A stretch of DNA of 33,089 nucleotides from Erythrobacter sp. SCN 62-14 (GCA_001724215.1 MEDW01000016.1:1-33089), one strand, 5' to 3'; numbered from the stretch's first letter, positions 1 through 8,787 are shown. A program made the numbers and translations. The notes: generated from the sequence alone by a model not told the origin.

Positions 1-94
1 GCGGGGTCTGCTGTCAAGAAAATTGTTTTATAAGAGCGGATTAACGAGCGAACCTTAGCCGAGCTTCCGGGAGCGCAACGTCAGAATCAATCCA

Positions 95-1057
95 CTAGGC
101 TGCCAGCAGCGTTTCGGCCAACGCCCGGCCCGAGAGCCAGGCGCCCTCAACCCGCGGGCTGTGGAGGTAGTCCCCGGCAATCCCCAGCCGCAGGGCCGGG
201 TCGAACCGCGCCGGTCCGCCTCCTTTCGCCACTTGCGGCAAGGCATAAAGCCAGCGATGCGCGTCGAGATGCAGCGTCGGGGGCAGGCTGGCAAGGCCGC
301 TCGCCGACCAGAAATCGTCCAACAAGATTGCAGCGACTTCGTCCTTGGGCAGATCGAGCAATGCGCGGCTGCGCGTAGGCGAGGCGTGGATCACCCACGT
401 CTCTGCCCCGCCCCGGTCCGGCTTTGACGCATTGCGCGCAGCCCAGCTGATCGCGGCATCGCCATCGCCCCGGATCGCGGCCTGCGAGAGCGGCAGGGCA
501 GCGTGGAAGGCAGCCAGCACCGCCCAGCACGGCGCGGATTGGATGCTGGCGGGACTAGCGGCAAGGTCTGGCGCTGCGTCGCGCAGCAAATCCGCTGCCT
601 GTTCGGCGGGCACAGCCACCAGCACAGTGCGTGCGGTGATGTCGCCTGCGTCGGTGGCAATGCGCCACAGATCGCCTGCTTGCGTAAGCGTCAAAGCTCT
701 CACGCCCCAACGCACAGCAAGCCCGCTCGCCATGACTTTCAAGGGTCCGTTCATGCCCGGCGTGCCGACAAAGGCCTCCTCGCCAGCCTCGGGCCAAGGG
801 GAAGCCGCCCCCGCCTCTTGCCACGCTGCCACAGCCGCGGCGAAAGCAGGATCGCGCGCGGTGAAATATTGCGCGCCGTGATCGAAAGACACATCCGCGC
901 CGCCAATGGCCACGCGCCGCGCCGCCATGCGCCCACCGGGGCCGCGCCCTTTGTCGATCAGAGCAGGCGCAAGCCCGGCCGCTGCCAGATGCAAGGCGCA
1001 GGAAAGGCCCGCCATCCCGGCGCCAATGATGAGGATATCGTGGTGCATTGGTTCCAT
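95..1057 (-). CDS. FAD-dependent oxidoreductase, renalase/amine-oxidase-like
   Basis: This 320-residue protein opens with a dinucleotide-binding Rossmann motif (IIGAGMAGLSCALHL, about residues 9-23). A basic stretch follows (KGRGPGGRMAARR) of the kind seen in the bacterial renalase-like and amine-oxidase-like FAD family. The C-terminal region holds a second FAD-contacting stretch (RLGIAGDYL). It is probably a cytoplasmic flavoprotein oxidase or dehydrogenase; the substrate cannot be read from the sequence. The first ATG is at 1057 and a second ATG lies three codons later, directly before the Rossmann fold. Neither has a strong ribosome binding site, so the true start may be 1048. It lies 72 nt downstream of the DAHP synthase gene on the same strand and may be co-transcribed. 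Family confidence is good; physiological role is unknown. Confidence 0.85.
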   Translation of the reverse strand: MEPMHHDILIIGAGMAGLSCALHLAAAGLAPALIDKGRGPGGRMAARRVAIGGADVSFDHGAQYFTARDPAFAAAVAAWQEAGAASPWPEAGEEAFVGTPGMNGPLKVMASGLAVRWGVRALTLTQAGDLWRIATDAGDITARTVLVAVPAEQAADLLRDAAPDLAASPASIQSAPCWAVLAAFHAALPLSQAAIRGDGDAAISWAARNASKPDRGGAETWVIHASPTRSRALLDLPKDEVAAILLDDFWSASGLASLPPTLHLDAHRWLYALPQVAKGGGPARFDPALRLGIAGDYLHSPRVEGAWLSGRALAETLLAA

Positions 1058-1129
1058 GCCGCCCCAACGCGCAAGGATAGGCGCAGTTTCCGCCTCACCA
1101 ACGCAAAAAGCGCCCTTTGTCAGGCCGCC

Positions 1130-2506
1130 TCAAGCAGCCAGCGACGCAGAGCGCTCCCCAGCGGCCTCGTTAAGCATTTCTGCCACAAGGAACGCCAGTT
1201 CAAGCGATTGTTCGGCGTTAAGGCGCGGGTCGCAATGCGTGTGATAGCGGTCGCCCAGACGTTCCTCGGTGATGGCAACAGCCCCGCCGACGCATTCGGT
1301 CACGTCCTGCCCGGTCATCTCGATATGGATACCGCCCGGATGCGTGCCTTCGGCGCGGTGCACCGCAAAAAAGCCCTTCACCTCGCGCAGGATACGATCA
1401 AACGGACGCGTTTTGTAGCCATTATCCGATTTGATGACGTTCCCGTGCATCGGATCGCAGCTCCACACCACCGGATGGCCTTCACGCTCCACCGCGCGCA
1501 CAAGCCGCGGCAGGCCGTCTTCGACCTTGTCGTGGCCGAACCGGCTGATGAGCGTGATGCGCCCGGCCTCACGATTGGGATTGAGCGTGTCGAGCAGTTC
1601 GAGCAGCGCATCAGGCTCCAGCGAAGGGCCGCATTTCATGCCCAAGGGATTGCCGATCCCGCGCGCATATTCGATGTGTGCGCTGCCGGGGAAGCGCGTG
1701 CGATCCCCGATCCAGAGCATGTGCGCGCTGGTCGCGAACCAATCGCCGGTGAGCGAATCCTGCCGCGTCATCGCCTGTTCGTAAGGCAAGAGCAGCGCTT
1801 CGTGGCTGGTGTAGAAGCTGGTGCCCTTCAATTGCGGAACCGTGCCGGGATCAACCCCGCAAGCCTCCATGAAATCGAGCGCTTCGCCGATCCGGTCAGC
1901 CATCTCGGAGAATTTCTCGGTCCACGGCGTGCGGCCCATGAAATCGAGTGTCCACTGGTGAACCTGCCGCAGATTGGCATAGCCGCCGCCGGCAAAGGCG
2001 CGCAGCAGATTGAGCGTGGCGGCGGCCTGCGAATAGGCCCGCACCATACGGGCAGGATCATTGCGCCGCGCCTCGGGGTCAAACTCGATCCCGTTGATAT
2101 TATCGCCAAGATAGCTGGGCAGCGTCACCCCGCCGATGGTCTCGGTGGGCGAGGAGCGCGGCTTGGCAAACTGGCCCGCCATGCGGCCGACCTTCACCAC
2201 CGGGCGCTTGGAAGCGAACGTCATCACCACTGCCATCTGGAGCAGCGCGCGGAAGGTGTCGCGGATGTTGTTGGGGTGGAACTCGGCAAAGCTCTCAGCA
2301 CAATCACCACCCTGCAACAGGAAGGCATGGCCATGCGCGACCTGAGCCAGCTCTGCCTTCAGATCACGCGCTTCGCCTGCGAACACCAGCGGCGGATAGG
2401 CTGCCAGTGTCTTCTCCGCCTCGGCCAGTTCGGCAGCGTTTTCATAATGCGGCAGGTGACGAGCCTCATGGCTTTGCCAGCTTTGCGGGGTCCAGTTCCG
2501 GGTCAC
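1130..2506 (-). CDS. aroG: class II 3-deoxy-7-phosphoheptulonate (DAHP) synthase
   Basis: The enzyme catalyses the first step of the shikimate pathway, condensing phosphoenolpyruvate and erythrose 4-phosphate. The 458-residue protein is of the class II (plant-like, AroA-II) type. Metal ligands are recognisable as Cys69 (GGDCAESF), His354 (SCDPMHGN), Glu396 ([11 protein letters not shown]) and Asp426 (HTHCDPRLN), with the same relative spacing as the Mycobacterium tuberculosis enzyme. The phosphate-binding stretch [12 protein letters not shown] is intact at about residues 107-118. The start is a GTG; the N-terminus NWTPQSWQ is normal for this family, which supports that start. There is no added N-terminal regulatory extension of the mycobacterial type. 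The gene is preceded by an M16 protease gene on the same strand, separated by about 140 nt with a hairpin, so it may have its own promoter. Confidence 0.97.
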   Translation of the reverse strand: MTRNWTPQSWQSHEARHLPHYENAAELAEAEKTLAAYPPLVFAGEARDLKAELAQVAHGHAFLLQGGDCAESFAEFHPNNIRDTFRALLQMAVVMTFASKRPVVKVGRMAGQFAKPRSSPTETIGGVTLPSYLGDNINGIEFDPEARRNDPARMVRAYSQAAATLNLLRAFAGGGYANLRQVHQWTLDFMGRTPWTEKFSEMADRIGEALDFMEACGVDPGTVPQLKGTSFYTSHEALLLPYEQAMTRQDSLTGDWFATSAHMLWIGDRTRFPGSAHIEYARGIGNPLGMKCGPSLEPDALLELLDTLNPNREAGRITLISRFGHDKVEDGLPRLVRAVEREGHPVVWSCDPMHGNVIKSDNGYKTRPFDRILREVKGFFAVHRAEGTHPGGIHIEMTGQDVTECVGGAVAITEERLGDRYHTHCDPRLNAEQSLELAFLVAEMLNEAAGERSASLAA

Positions 2507-2619
2507 AATTCAAGTCTTTCAAACAGCGAGGCCACCAATATGGGGCCGATCTTGCAAAAATCCACTCAAGGGCAGGGCCGCTACAGGAGGTGGGTTACTT
2601 TTGTAAAGCCTCAATGCCT

Positions 2620-2643
2620 GGGCGGACAATATTATTGCCGCCC
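2620..2643 (-). terminator. stem-loop just past the M16 protease stop codon
   Basis: An inverted repeat begins three bases past the protease stop codon. It has six GC pairs (arms GGGCGG and CCGCCC), a single-base bulge, four more pairs (CAAT and ATTG) and a 3-nt loop. No T-run follows on the minus strand, so it is either a weak or factor-dependent terminator, or an mRNA 3'-end stabilising hairpin, between the protease and DAHP synthase genes. Confidence 0.4.
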
Positions 2644-2646
2644 TAT

Positions 2647-5619
2647 TCATCTTGGACGGCGTGCGCCCTTCCCACGCGGCAGCGCGGCAAGTTGCTGTCC
2701 TTCCGGGATAACCGCCAGCCGCACCGCTTTATCGGGCGCAAAATAGCGCGCGGCCAGCGCCTGCATCGCTTGCGGCGTGGTTTGGGTGTAGTCAACCAGC
2801 AAGGAACGCAACTGGGCGATGCGGCCGGGCTCAAACGCCGCCCCTTCCAGATTGTAGAGCCAGAATTGATAGCCCGTCGTTGCCCGGCGGATCATCTGTC
2901 CGAGCGGCTCGGTTACCCGTGCCAGTTCATCGGCAGCAGGAGGATTGGCAGCAAGATCACGCGCGATCTTGTCGGCCTCGGCAAAGAACACTGGCACAAA
3001 GGCAGGCTCCAATTGCGCCACCGCCGTGATCCGGCCGCCGACCGGCAGATCGCTCGGCCAGTTGGAAAAGACTTGCGGCGAATAGCTGGCGCCGGCTTGT
3101 TCGCGCAGGGCATCAAGCAGGCGGTTGTTGAACAATTGGGTGAGGATTTCGAGCTGGCGCGATTCGCGGATGTTTTCCGTGCCTCCGCCGCTCGGCCAGA
3201 TCACCGCAGCCGCCGCCTGATTGGCATCACCGCGGTGGAACAGCACGTCGGGAGCCGCGCCCCCGGTTGCAAATCCCGGCACGCGCGCGGCCACTTCAGG
3301 TGCAATTTCACGGCGCGCAGGCAGCGCACCAAAAGTGACCCGCAATTGCTCGCCCACCTGTTGCTGGTCGAAATCGCCAAACACCATCACCTCAACCGGC
3401 CCTTCTGCCAGCAGAGGCTCCCACACCGCGCGAAAGCTCTCAGGTGTCACGCCGCGCAAGTCAGCAGGTGCAGGCGTCGCAAACCGCGCGTCCTTACCGG
3501 TCGCGACATATTCAAGATCACGTTTGAGCACGCCGCCCGGGCTGGTCGCATAAGTGCTGTAGGCAAGTTCCGACGCTGCCTTGGCGCGCAGCACGGGGTC
3601 TGCATCCCAGCGCGGCATCGCCAGCTTGGCAGCGAACAGATAAAGCTGGCCCGCCAGATCATCCGGCCTTGTCTGCCCGGTGAAGGTGAACACGGCGTGA
3701 TCAATACCAAAGTCAAAGCCAAGCTTGCGCCCCGTGGCAAGCCGGTCAAGCTCGTTCTGGCCCAACTCCCCTACTCCGGAACCAACCAGCGCGGTTTCGC
3801 CCAATCCGGCATAGATTGCCGTTTCTGCATCAAAAGCGCGCTGACCTGCGCCAAAGCGCACCCTCACAGTGACCCGGCCTGGCTCGGCATCGCTCGCCCA
3901 CACCAGCGCGCGCACTCCGTTGGCAAATTCGATCTGTTCAATCTCAAGCAAGCCGATCGGACGGCGCGCGGTGATTTCGCCCGGCTCGCCTACGGGGGGC
4001 AAATCTTCAAAGCGCACCGTCTTGGCAGCGAGCCGCGCGGTGGGATCAACCACCACTTCGCGGGCCAGCGCCAGCCGCAGCAGGCCGGCATCCGCCTCAC
4101 CTGCAATCGGCGTCACATAGACCGACCGCAGCACATCGCCGGCAAACAGGCGCCTTGTGCTGGCGAGCACTTCATCGGGGGTAAAGCGTGCACGCATGGA
4201 ACGAAACACATCGAGCACCACTGCGGGCGCCGCCACAGTCTCACGAATGTCGACTGCATTGACAATGCTGTTCACCAGATCGCCTGCGGATTGCACCGCT
4301 TCCTGTTCCAGCTGGTTGGCGAAGACGACATCGAATTCGGCCACTTCGCGGTCGATTTCCTCCTGCGTTGGCGCTTCGGCCAAAGCATCGGCCAGCACGC
4401 CGCGCACATCATTGAGCGCGGCCTGCCAATCGCCGGTCAGCGGCGCGAAAGTGATGAATGTGCCATCGACCGAGCGAGAGATGTTCTCCTGCCGGGCCTG
4501 CGCATAGAGAAACGAGCCGCCAGCGCGCGCGCGCGCTTCAAGACGGCGGTTGATGATGGCCTGCGCGATCGCATCGAGCAGCAAGCCCTGATTATAGACA
4601 ATCGTGTCGTCCTTTTGCCGCCACGGGCGCATGATCGCATAGGTCAGGCTGCGCGGCAGATCAGGCTCCACCGCAACGGCCAGTTCGCCCAGAGGAGCAT
4701 CAATCACCGGCTCATCAGCAGCACCGGGAGGCGCTGTCGGATCGCCGAAATCGGGCGCAACACCGGCCTTGCCCGTGCCCTGCCAATCGCCAAACCATTG
4801 CTCGACAAGGCCAGCCAATTCCATGGGATCGGCATCGCCTGCCACCACGATCACCGTGTTTTCCGGCCGATACCAGCGATCATAAAAGGCCTGCACCTTG
4901 CGCCCCGTTGCGCCGCGCAGGGTTTCTTCGGTCCCGATCGGGCTGCGCGTCGCGAGGCGTTGGCCGGCAAAGAAAGTGCGCCGGGTGACTTCGGCCACCC
5001 GCTGCCCGGCCCCGCCGCGCTCGCGTTTTTCAGCGAGCACAATCGGGAGTTCCGCGCGCACATTGGCATCGCTGAGCACCGGCGCCCGCACCATGCCCGA
5101 CAACAGGCGAAAACTCTTGGTCAGCTTGGCGCGATCAATGTTCGGGATATCAAGCTTGTAGGCGGTGTGGGTCGGGCTGGTTTCAGCATTGGCATCGCTG
5201 CCAAAGGTTGCCCCCAAGCGCTGCCAAGCGGCAATCGCTGCACCGGGGGCCAGATATTTGCTTTCCCGGAACAACAAATGTTCAAGCAGGTGAGCATAGC
5301 CTTGCTCGTGATCTTCCTCGTGCAGTGATCCGGCATCAATCCGCACGCGGATTGACACCTGTTGCGGCGGAACCGCATTGCGGCGCACAGCATAGCGCAG
5401 GCCATTGGGCATCTCGCCGAACAGCCATTCCTGATCCACTGGCACATCGCTGCCACGGTAAAGCCATGGGACATCGCCCTTGGGCTGGAGCGCGCGCGGC
5501 GCTGGTATCGCAGTCTCGCTCACGGCCGGAGGAGTGGCCTGGGCCGCGATTGGCGTCGCCAAAGTGGCCGAGGTGGCAACGAAAAACAAAGCGCTTAGGG
5601 CGCGGGACAACTTAATCAT
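2647..5619 (-). CDS. M16 family zinc metallopeptidase (pitrilysin-like), exported
   Basis: This 990-residue protein has an N-terminal signal peptide (basic MIKLSR, a hydrophobic core, likely cleavage near AAQA at about residue 28), so it should act in the periplasm. The inverted zinc motif HLLEH lies at residues 110-114, with a downstream candidate third ligand Glu197 (LPIVLAE). The length fits two tandem M16 halves. The N-terminal half carries the zinc site; I see no HxxEH in the C-terminal half, which is the usual arrangement for two-domain M16 peptidases. Expected role is degradation of peptides or signal-peptide remnants. The ATG at 5619 is preceded by GGGAGAG at good spacing, which fixes the start. 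It is divergent from the nfu gene. Confidence 0.95.
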   Translation of the reverse strand: MIKLSRALSALFFVATSATLATPIAAQATPPAVSETAIPAPRALQPKGDVPWLYRGSDVPVDQEWLFGEMPNGLRYAVRRNAVPPQQVSIRVRIDAGSLHEEDHEQGYAHLLEHLLFRESKYLAPGAAIAAWQRLGATFGSDANAETSPTHTAYKLDIPNIDRAKLTKSFRLLSGMVRAPVLSDANVRAELPIVLAEKRERGGAGQRVAEVTRRTFFAGQRLATRSPIGTEETLRGATGRKVQAFYDRWYRPENTVIVVAGDADPMELAGLVEQWFGDWQGTGKAGVAPDFGDPTAPPGAADEPVIDAPLGELAVAVEPDLPRSLTYAIMRPWRQKDDTIVYNQGLLLDAIAQAIINRRLEARARAGGSFLYAQARQENISRSVDGTFITFAPLTGDWQAALNDVRGVLADALAEAPTQEEIDREVAEFDVVFANQLEQEAVQSAGDLVNSIVNAVDIRETVAAPAVVLDVFRSMRARFTPDEVLASTRRLFAGDVLRSVYVTPIAGEADAGLLRLALAREVVVDPTARLAAKTVRFEDLPPVGEPGEITARRPIGLLEIEQIEFANGVRALVWASDAEPGRVTVRVRFGAGQRAFDAETAIYAGLGETALVGSGVGELGQNELDRLATGRKLGFDFGIDHAVFTFTGQTRPDDLAGQLYLFAAKLAMPRWDADPVLRAKAASELAYSTYATSPGGVLKRDLEYVATGKDARFATPAPADLRGVTPESFRAVWEPLLAEGPVEVMVFGDFDQQQVGEQLRVTFGALPARREIAPEVAARVPGFATGGAAPDVLFHRGDANQAAAAVIWPSGGGTENIRESRQLEILTQLFNNRLLDALREQAGASYSPQVFSNWPSDLPVGGRITAVAQLEPAFVPVFFAEADKIARDLAANPPAADELARVTEPLGQMIRRATTGYQFWLYNLEGAAFEPGRIAQLRSLLVDYTQTTPQAMQALAARYFAPDKAVRLAVIPEGQQLAALPRGKGARRPR

Positions 5620-5694
5620 AACTCTCCCTATAGGATGGGGAAAGGTGAAGCGATAGTGAATGCGCCGCTTTGCGATGGCGGATGCTTTGCGCGC

Positions 5695-5723
5695 TTGAAA
5701 TCCGACAAGATCGGTCTTAAATG
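5695..5723 (+). promoter_or_regulatory. candidate promoter for the nfu gene
   Basis: TTGAAA (5695-5700) is followed after 17 nt by TAAATG (5718-5723). This resembles a housekeeping-sigma promoter. If used, transcription would begin close to 5730, at the likely start codon of the Nfu protein, giving a leaderless message. Neither nearby ATG has a ribosome binding site, which is consistent. This is read by eye only. Confidence 0.25.
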
Positions 5724-5729
5724 GCCGCC

Positions 5730-6308
5730 ATGTTCATCGAAACCGAAACCACCCCCAACCCAGATGCTCTCAAATTCCTGCCCGGCAAGGTGGTGATGGA
5801 TGTGGGCACGCGCGAATTTTCCTCGCCCGAAGCCGCTGCAGCAAGTCCGCTGGCCGAGGCGATCTTTGACACCGGTGAGGTGGTCAACGTGTTTTATGGC
5901 TGGGACTTTGTCACAGTCACCGCCGCGCCTGGTGCGGATTGGAGCGCACTGAAGCCGCAAGTGATCTCAATCTTGCTGGATCATTTTGTCTCCGAGGCCC
6001 CGCTGTTTGCAGGTGGCAGCGCCGGTGGAATTGCGGTCCCGCCCGAAGATCTGATGGCGGTTGAAGAACGCCCGGAAGATGCTGAAATCATCGCGGCGAT
6101 CAATGAACTGCTCGAAACCCGCGTACGGCCGGCGGTGGCAGGCGATGGCGGCGACATTGCCTATCGTGGTTTTCGCGATGGGGTCGTCTATCTCACTCTG
6201 CAAGGCTCCTGTTCGGGCTGCCCGTCGAGCACGGCAACACTCAAGCACGGCATCGAAGGCTTGCTCAAGCATTACGTGCCCGAAGTTGCCGAAGTGCGTG
6301 CGGCCTGA
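5730..6308 (+). CDS. Nfu-type iron-sulfur cluster scaffold/carrier (NifU family)
   Basis: The N-terminal Nfu_N domain begins with the family hallmark MFIETETTPNPDALKFLPG. The C-terminal NifU domain carries the cluster-binding pair in GSCSGCPSS, a CxxC about 30 residues from the C-terminus. It should transfer 4Fe-4S clusters to client apoproteins in the cytoplasm; MiaB, also encoded here, is a plausible client, which is inference. An in-frame ATG also occurs at 5721, but homologues typically start at MFI or MLI, so 5730 is preferred. It is followed after only 3 nt by the nitroreductase gene. A nearby nfu-tsaB-rimI order is common in alphaproteobacteria. Confidence 0.95.
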   Translation: MFIETETTPNPDALKFLPGKVVMDVGTREFSSPEAAAASPLAEAIFDTGEVVNVFYGWDFVTVTAAPGADWSALKPQVISILLDHFVSEAPLFAGGSAGGIAVPPEDLMAVEERPEDAEIIAAINELLETRVRPAVAGDGGDIAYRGFRDGVVYLTLQGSCSGCPSSTATLKHGIEGLLKHYVPEVAEVRAA

Positions 6309-6311
6309 CCT

Positions 6312-6914
6312 ATGCAATTTCACGATTCGGTCCTTGGCGAACAGGCGCTCGCCCAACTTTTCACCCAAGCGCGCAGCTATAATGGCTGGTTGGACAAGGA
6401 CGTGTCCGATGAACAATTGCGCGCGATCTGGGATCTTCTCAAGATGGCGCCGACATCTGCCAATATGCAGCCAGCGCGGATCGTATGGGTCAAATCGCCC
6501 GAGGCCAAGGCACGCCTTGCCGATTGCGTGATGGATGGAAACCGCGCCAAGGTGCTGGCTGCGCCGGTTACGGCTGTGATCGGCTATGACATCGATTTTC
6601 ACGAGGAACTGCCTTGGCTATTCCCTCACACCGATGCAAAAAGCTGGTTTGAAGGGGATGAAAAGGGCCGTGAGGAAGGTGCTTTTCGCAATTCCTCGCT
6701 GCAAGGAGCCTATCTGATGCTGGCCGCGCGGGCATTGGGGCTTGATTGCGGGCCCATGTCGGGTTTCGATGCGACAGCAGTGAATGCGGCGTTCTTTGCC
6801 GATCAACCGCGCCATCGTGTCAATTTTATCTGCTCGATCGGCTATGGGGACCCTGCCAGCATTTTTGATCGCAGCCCCCGGCCTGATTTCGAACGTTTCA
6901 ACCAGATCGCCTGA
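6312..6914 (+). CDS. nitroreductase-family malonic semialdehyde reductase (RutE-like)
   Basis: The 200-residue FMN-dependent nitroreductase-fold protein resembles RutE/HadB. Supporting stretches are RSYNGWLDK near the N-terminus, MAPTSANMQPARIVWV (flavin-binding region) and the C-terminal GLDCGPMSGFD. RutE reduces malonic semialdehyde to 3-hydroxypropionate in the pyrimidine-degradation pathway. No other rut genes are nearby, so here the role may be general removal of reactive aldehydes or another NAD(P)H-dependent reduction. The start ATG lies 3 nt after the nfu stop codon, so the two genes are probably translated from one message. Subfamily assignment is fairly secure; the physiological substrate is not. 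Confidence 0.9.
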   Translation: MQFHDSVLGEQALAQLFTQARSYNGWLDKDVSDEQLRAIWDLLKMAPTSANMQPARIVWVKSPEAKARLADCVMDGNRAKVLAAPVTAVIGYDIDFHEELPWLFPHTDAKSWFEGDEKGREEGAFRNSSLQGAYLMLAARALGLDCGPMSGFDATAVNAAFFADQPRHRVNFICSIGYGDPASIFDRSPRPDFERFNQIA

Positions 6915-6965
6915 CGCGCACACCCCGCTTGCATCGCAGCGCGCGCTGGGGCAACGGCGCTAACC

Positions 6966-7592
6966 ATGCGCACCCTCGCTATAGAGACTGCCAGCGAAGC
7001 CTGTTCTGTCGCGCTGTTTGGCGCCGATGGAACGATGCTTGCGCATAATCACAAGGTGATCGGACGCGGCCACGCCGAAGCGCTGGTGCCCATGATCGCA
7101 GCTTTGCCAGACAAGGGCCGCGCGCCTCGAATTCTCGTCTCGCTTGGCCCGGGCAGCTTCACCGGCGTGCGCATCGGTCTTGCCACTGCGCGCGCCTTGG
7201 GCTTTGCTTGGAAGGCGCAGGTGCTCGGCTATCCCACGCTCGCACTGGTCGCAGCACGCGCGCACAGCTTCCATCCTCGCACCCCGGTGACGATTTGCAT
7301 GAATGGCGGGCACGGCGAATGGTTTGTCTGCGATTTCGACGGCGCAGGCCTGCCTGAGACGGAACCCGTCTCGCTCACGCCCAACGCAGCGCTTGCGCAT
7401 AAAGGTCACCGATTGGTTGCAGGCAACCGCGCCGAGGCATGGGCAGCACAGCAAGATCACACCGAAGCGCTTGCCTTGCTCCCCGATGCGGCGCTGGCGC
7501 TGGCTGTTCCCTTGGAACTGCTGACCAGCGATCTTGCGCCCATCTATGGCCGCGGTCCCGATGCCACCCCGCTTGCCGAACGCCTGAAATGA
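6966..7592 (+). CDS. tsaB: tRNA threonylcarbamoyladenosine biosynthesis protein TsaB
   Basis: The 208-residue protein belongs to the ASKHA-fold TsaB (YeaZ) family. It starts with the nucleotide-fold strand MRTLAIETASEACSVAL and carries the diagnostic LGPGSFTGVRIGLATARAL at about residues 60-78. TsaB pairs with TsaD, TsaC and TsaE to make the t6A37 modification of ANN-decoding tRNAs; it is the non-catalytic dimerisation partner of TsaD. Its stop codon overlaps the rimI start codon (ATGA), the usual tsaB-rimI coupling. The tsaD gene is not in this window. Confidence 0.96.
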   Translation: MRTLAIETASEACSVALFGADGTMLAHNHKVIGRGHAEALVPMIAALPDKGRAPRILVSLGPGSFTGVRIGLATARALGFAWKAQVLGYPTLALVAARAHSFHPRTPVTICMNGGHGEWFVCDFDGAGLPETEPVSLTPNAALAHKGHRLVAGNRAEAWAAQQDHTEALALLPDAALALAVPLELLTSDLAPIYGRGPDATPLAERLK

Positions 7593-8068
7593 GCCCCTGC
7601 CCGCGCCAGCTTGATCGTATCATGTCGGTGATGGAGGCCGCGTTTGATCCGGCCTATGGAGAGGCGTGGAATCGCCGGCAGGTGAGCGATGCCCTCACCC
7701 TTCCCAGCACTCATGCGTTGGTAATCGGGGGCGATGGCCTGCTCATTCCGGATGGGCCAAACCCGCGGCAAGCGGCAGGTTTTGTGCTCACTCGCAAGGC
7801 GGCAGACGAAGAGGAACTCCTGCTCATTGCCGTTGCGCCTGATCACCGGCGAAAGGGTCTTGGCGAAGCGCTTATCAGGCAACTCATGGCCGCTGCAGCC
7901 CAACGGGGCGTTGCCAAAATTTTTCTTGAAATGCGGCGCGGCAATCCCGCGATAGAACTTTACCGGAAAATCGGCTTTGTTCCGATCGGTGAGCGGCGTG
8001 ACTATTATCGCACCCCAAGCGGCGAACGTATTGATGCCATTACTTTTGGCTTAACCATTTCGACTTGA
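7589..8068 (+). CDS. rimI: ribosomal protein S18 alanine N-acetyltransferase RimI (GNAT family)
   Basis: This 159-residue GNAT acetyltransferase has the acetyl-CoA binding loop DHRRKGLGEALIR and the C-terminal LYRKIGFVPIGERRDYY typical of RimI, which acetylates the N-terminus of ribosomal protein S18. The reading frame is open further upstream, but the ATG at 7589 overlaps the tsaB stop in an ATGA arrangement and gives a normal RimI length, so it is the preferred start. The upstream extension would lie entirely inside tsaB. It is translationally coupled to tsaB and followed by the MucR-like regulator gene. Confidence 0.94.
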   Translation: MSPCPRQLDRIMSVMEAAFDPAYGEAWNRRQVSDALTLPSTHALVIGGDGLLIPDGPNPRQAAGFVLTRKAADEEELLLIAVAPDHRRKGLGEALIRQLMAAAAQRGVAKIFLEMRRGNPAIELYRKIGFVPIGERRDYYRTPSGERIDAITFGLTIST

Positions 8069-8136
8069 CCCTGAATCAAGTTACGCACCGATTTCACAGG
8101 CCGCCCTTGCAAAAATTGCTCGGCTGCGCCATTTAT

Positions 8137-8152
8137 ATGTTCTCGAAAACAT
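8137..8152. promoter_or_regulatory. near-palindrome upstream of the MucR-like gene
   Basis: A 16-nt near-palindrome with outer arms ATGTT and AACAT and only one mismatched pair overlaps an AT-rich TTTATAT stretch, about 25 nt before the regulator's start codon. Ros/MucR proteins repress their own genes through AT-rich sites in the promoter, so this is a reasonable autoregulatory operator candidate. Nothing beyond symmetry and position supports it. Confidence 0.3.
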
Positions 8153-8177
8153 AAGGCAGTCATGCCACGAGGAACTC

Positions 8178-8618
8178 ATGCAAGACTTGGAATTTGAAAT
8201 GAAGGAAACCCTAATCACGCTGACAAGCGATATCGTCGCAGCGCATGTCAGCAATAATGATGTCGCCGTGGCTGACTTGCCGGGCCTGATCACCAATGTT
8301 TACTCGGCTCTTGCCAGCTTGGGTGAGACGGCACCTGTAGTGGAAGACAAGCCTGAACCGGCCGTGTCAATCCGCGCTTCGGTGAAGCCTGACTACATTG
8401 TGTGCCTGGAAGACGGCAAGAAATTGAAGATGCTCAAGCGCTATCTTCGCACCAATTACAACATGACGCCCGAAGAGTATCGCGCGCGCTGGGGCCTTCC
8501 GGCCGATTATCCGATGGTTGCCCCCAATTACGCCGAGACGCGCCGTGATCTTGCAAAAAAGATCGGTCTTGGCCGCAAGCCGGGAACCACAGTTCGCACG
8601 CGCCGAGCAAAAAAGTAA
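8178..8618 (+). CDS. Ros/MucR-family transcriptional regulator with degenerate zinc site
   Basis: The 146-residue protein has the C-terminal Ros/MucR domain (IVCLEDGKKLKMLKRYL, NMTPEEYRARWGLP, DYPMVAPNYAETR). Family members bind AT-rich promoters and control exopolysaccharide, motility and cell-cycle genes. Counting from Ros, whose zinc ligands are Cys, Cys, His and His, the equivalent positions here are Cys76, Asp79, Tyr89 and Tyr94, and the alternative His position is Asn93. At most one or two potential ligands remain, so the fold is probably held without structural zinc, as reported for some Mesorhizobium loti homologues. A GAGGA ribosome binding site precedes the ATG at 8178. Its gene sits between rimI and fur, and is followed by an intrinsic terminator. 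Confidence 0.95.
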   Translation: MQDLEFEMKETLITLTSDIVAAHVSNNDVAVADLPGLITNVYSALASLGETAPVVEDKPEPAVSIRASVKPDYIVCLEDGKKLKMLKRYLRTNYNMTPEEYRARWGLPADYPMVAPNYAETRRDLAKKIGLGRKPGTTVRTRRAKK

Positions 8619-8655
8619 GCGTCATGGACGGCAGAGCCGCATTGCCACCGCCGCC

Positions 8656-8696
8656 AGCGGTGTGATTGGCACGGCCTGCTCGTCCACCGCTTTTTT
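8656..8696 (+). terminator. intrinsic terminator after the MucR-like gene
   Basis: A perfect 7-bp stem (AGCGGTG at 8656-8662 with CACCGCT at 8685-8691) encloses a 22-nt loop and is followed directly by six T residues (8691-8696). It should end the upstream transcript before fur, so fur probably has its own promoter in 8697-8775. Confidence 0.55.
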
Positions 8697-8787
8697 GCAC
8701 TTGGCTTGAGCCGGGCAGCGATGACCGTTAAAAGAATTGCAACAAGGCAACAGGCGGGCGCGCACCGGCCCCGCACGGGAGCGTCTC

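Noticed and set aside
1-94. possible gene fragment at the window start
   Set aside because: No frame with family resemblance or ribosome binding site; it is simply sequence downstream of the flavoprotein gene, with no clear terminator.
503-2746. 747-codon open frame on the plus strand
   Set aside because: It lies antisense to the DAHP synthase gene and part of the flavoprotein gene, has Arg/His/Pro-rich composition and no family resemblance; it is a shadow frame of GC-rich coding DNA.
2407-5328. 973-codon open frame on the plus strand
   Set aside because: It is fully antisense to the M16 protease, whose zinc motif, signal peptide and ribosome binding site are convincing. The plus-strand product is Arg/His-rich without motifs.
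7439-7588. 50-codon upstream extension of rimI
   Set aside because: It lies inside tsaB in another frame, and the ATGA overlap gives a normal RimI start.
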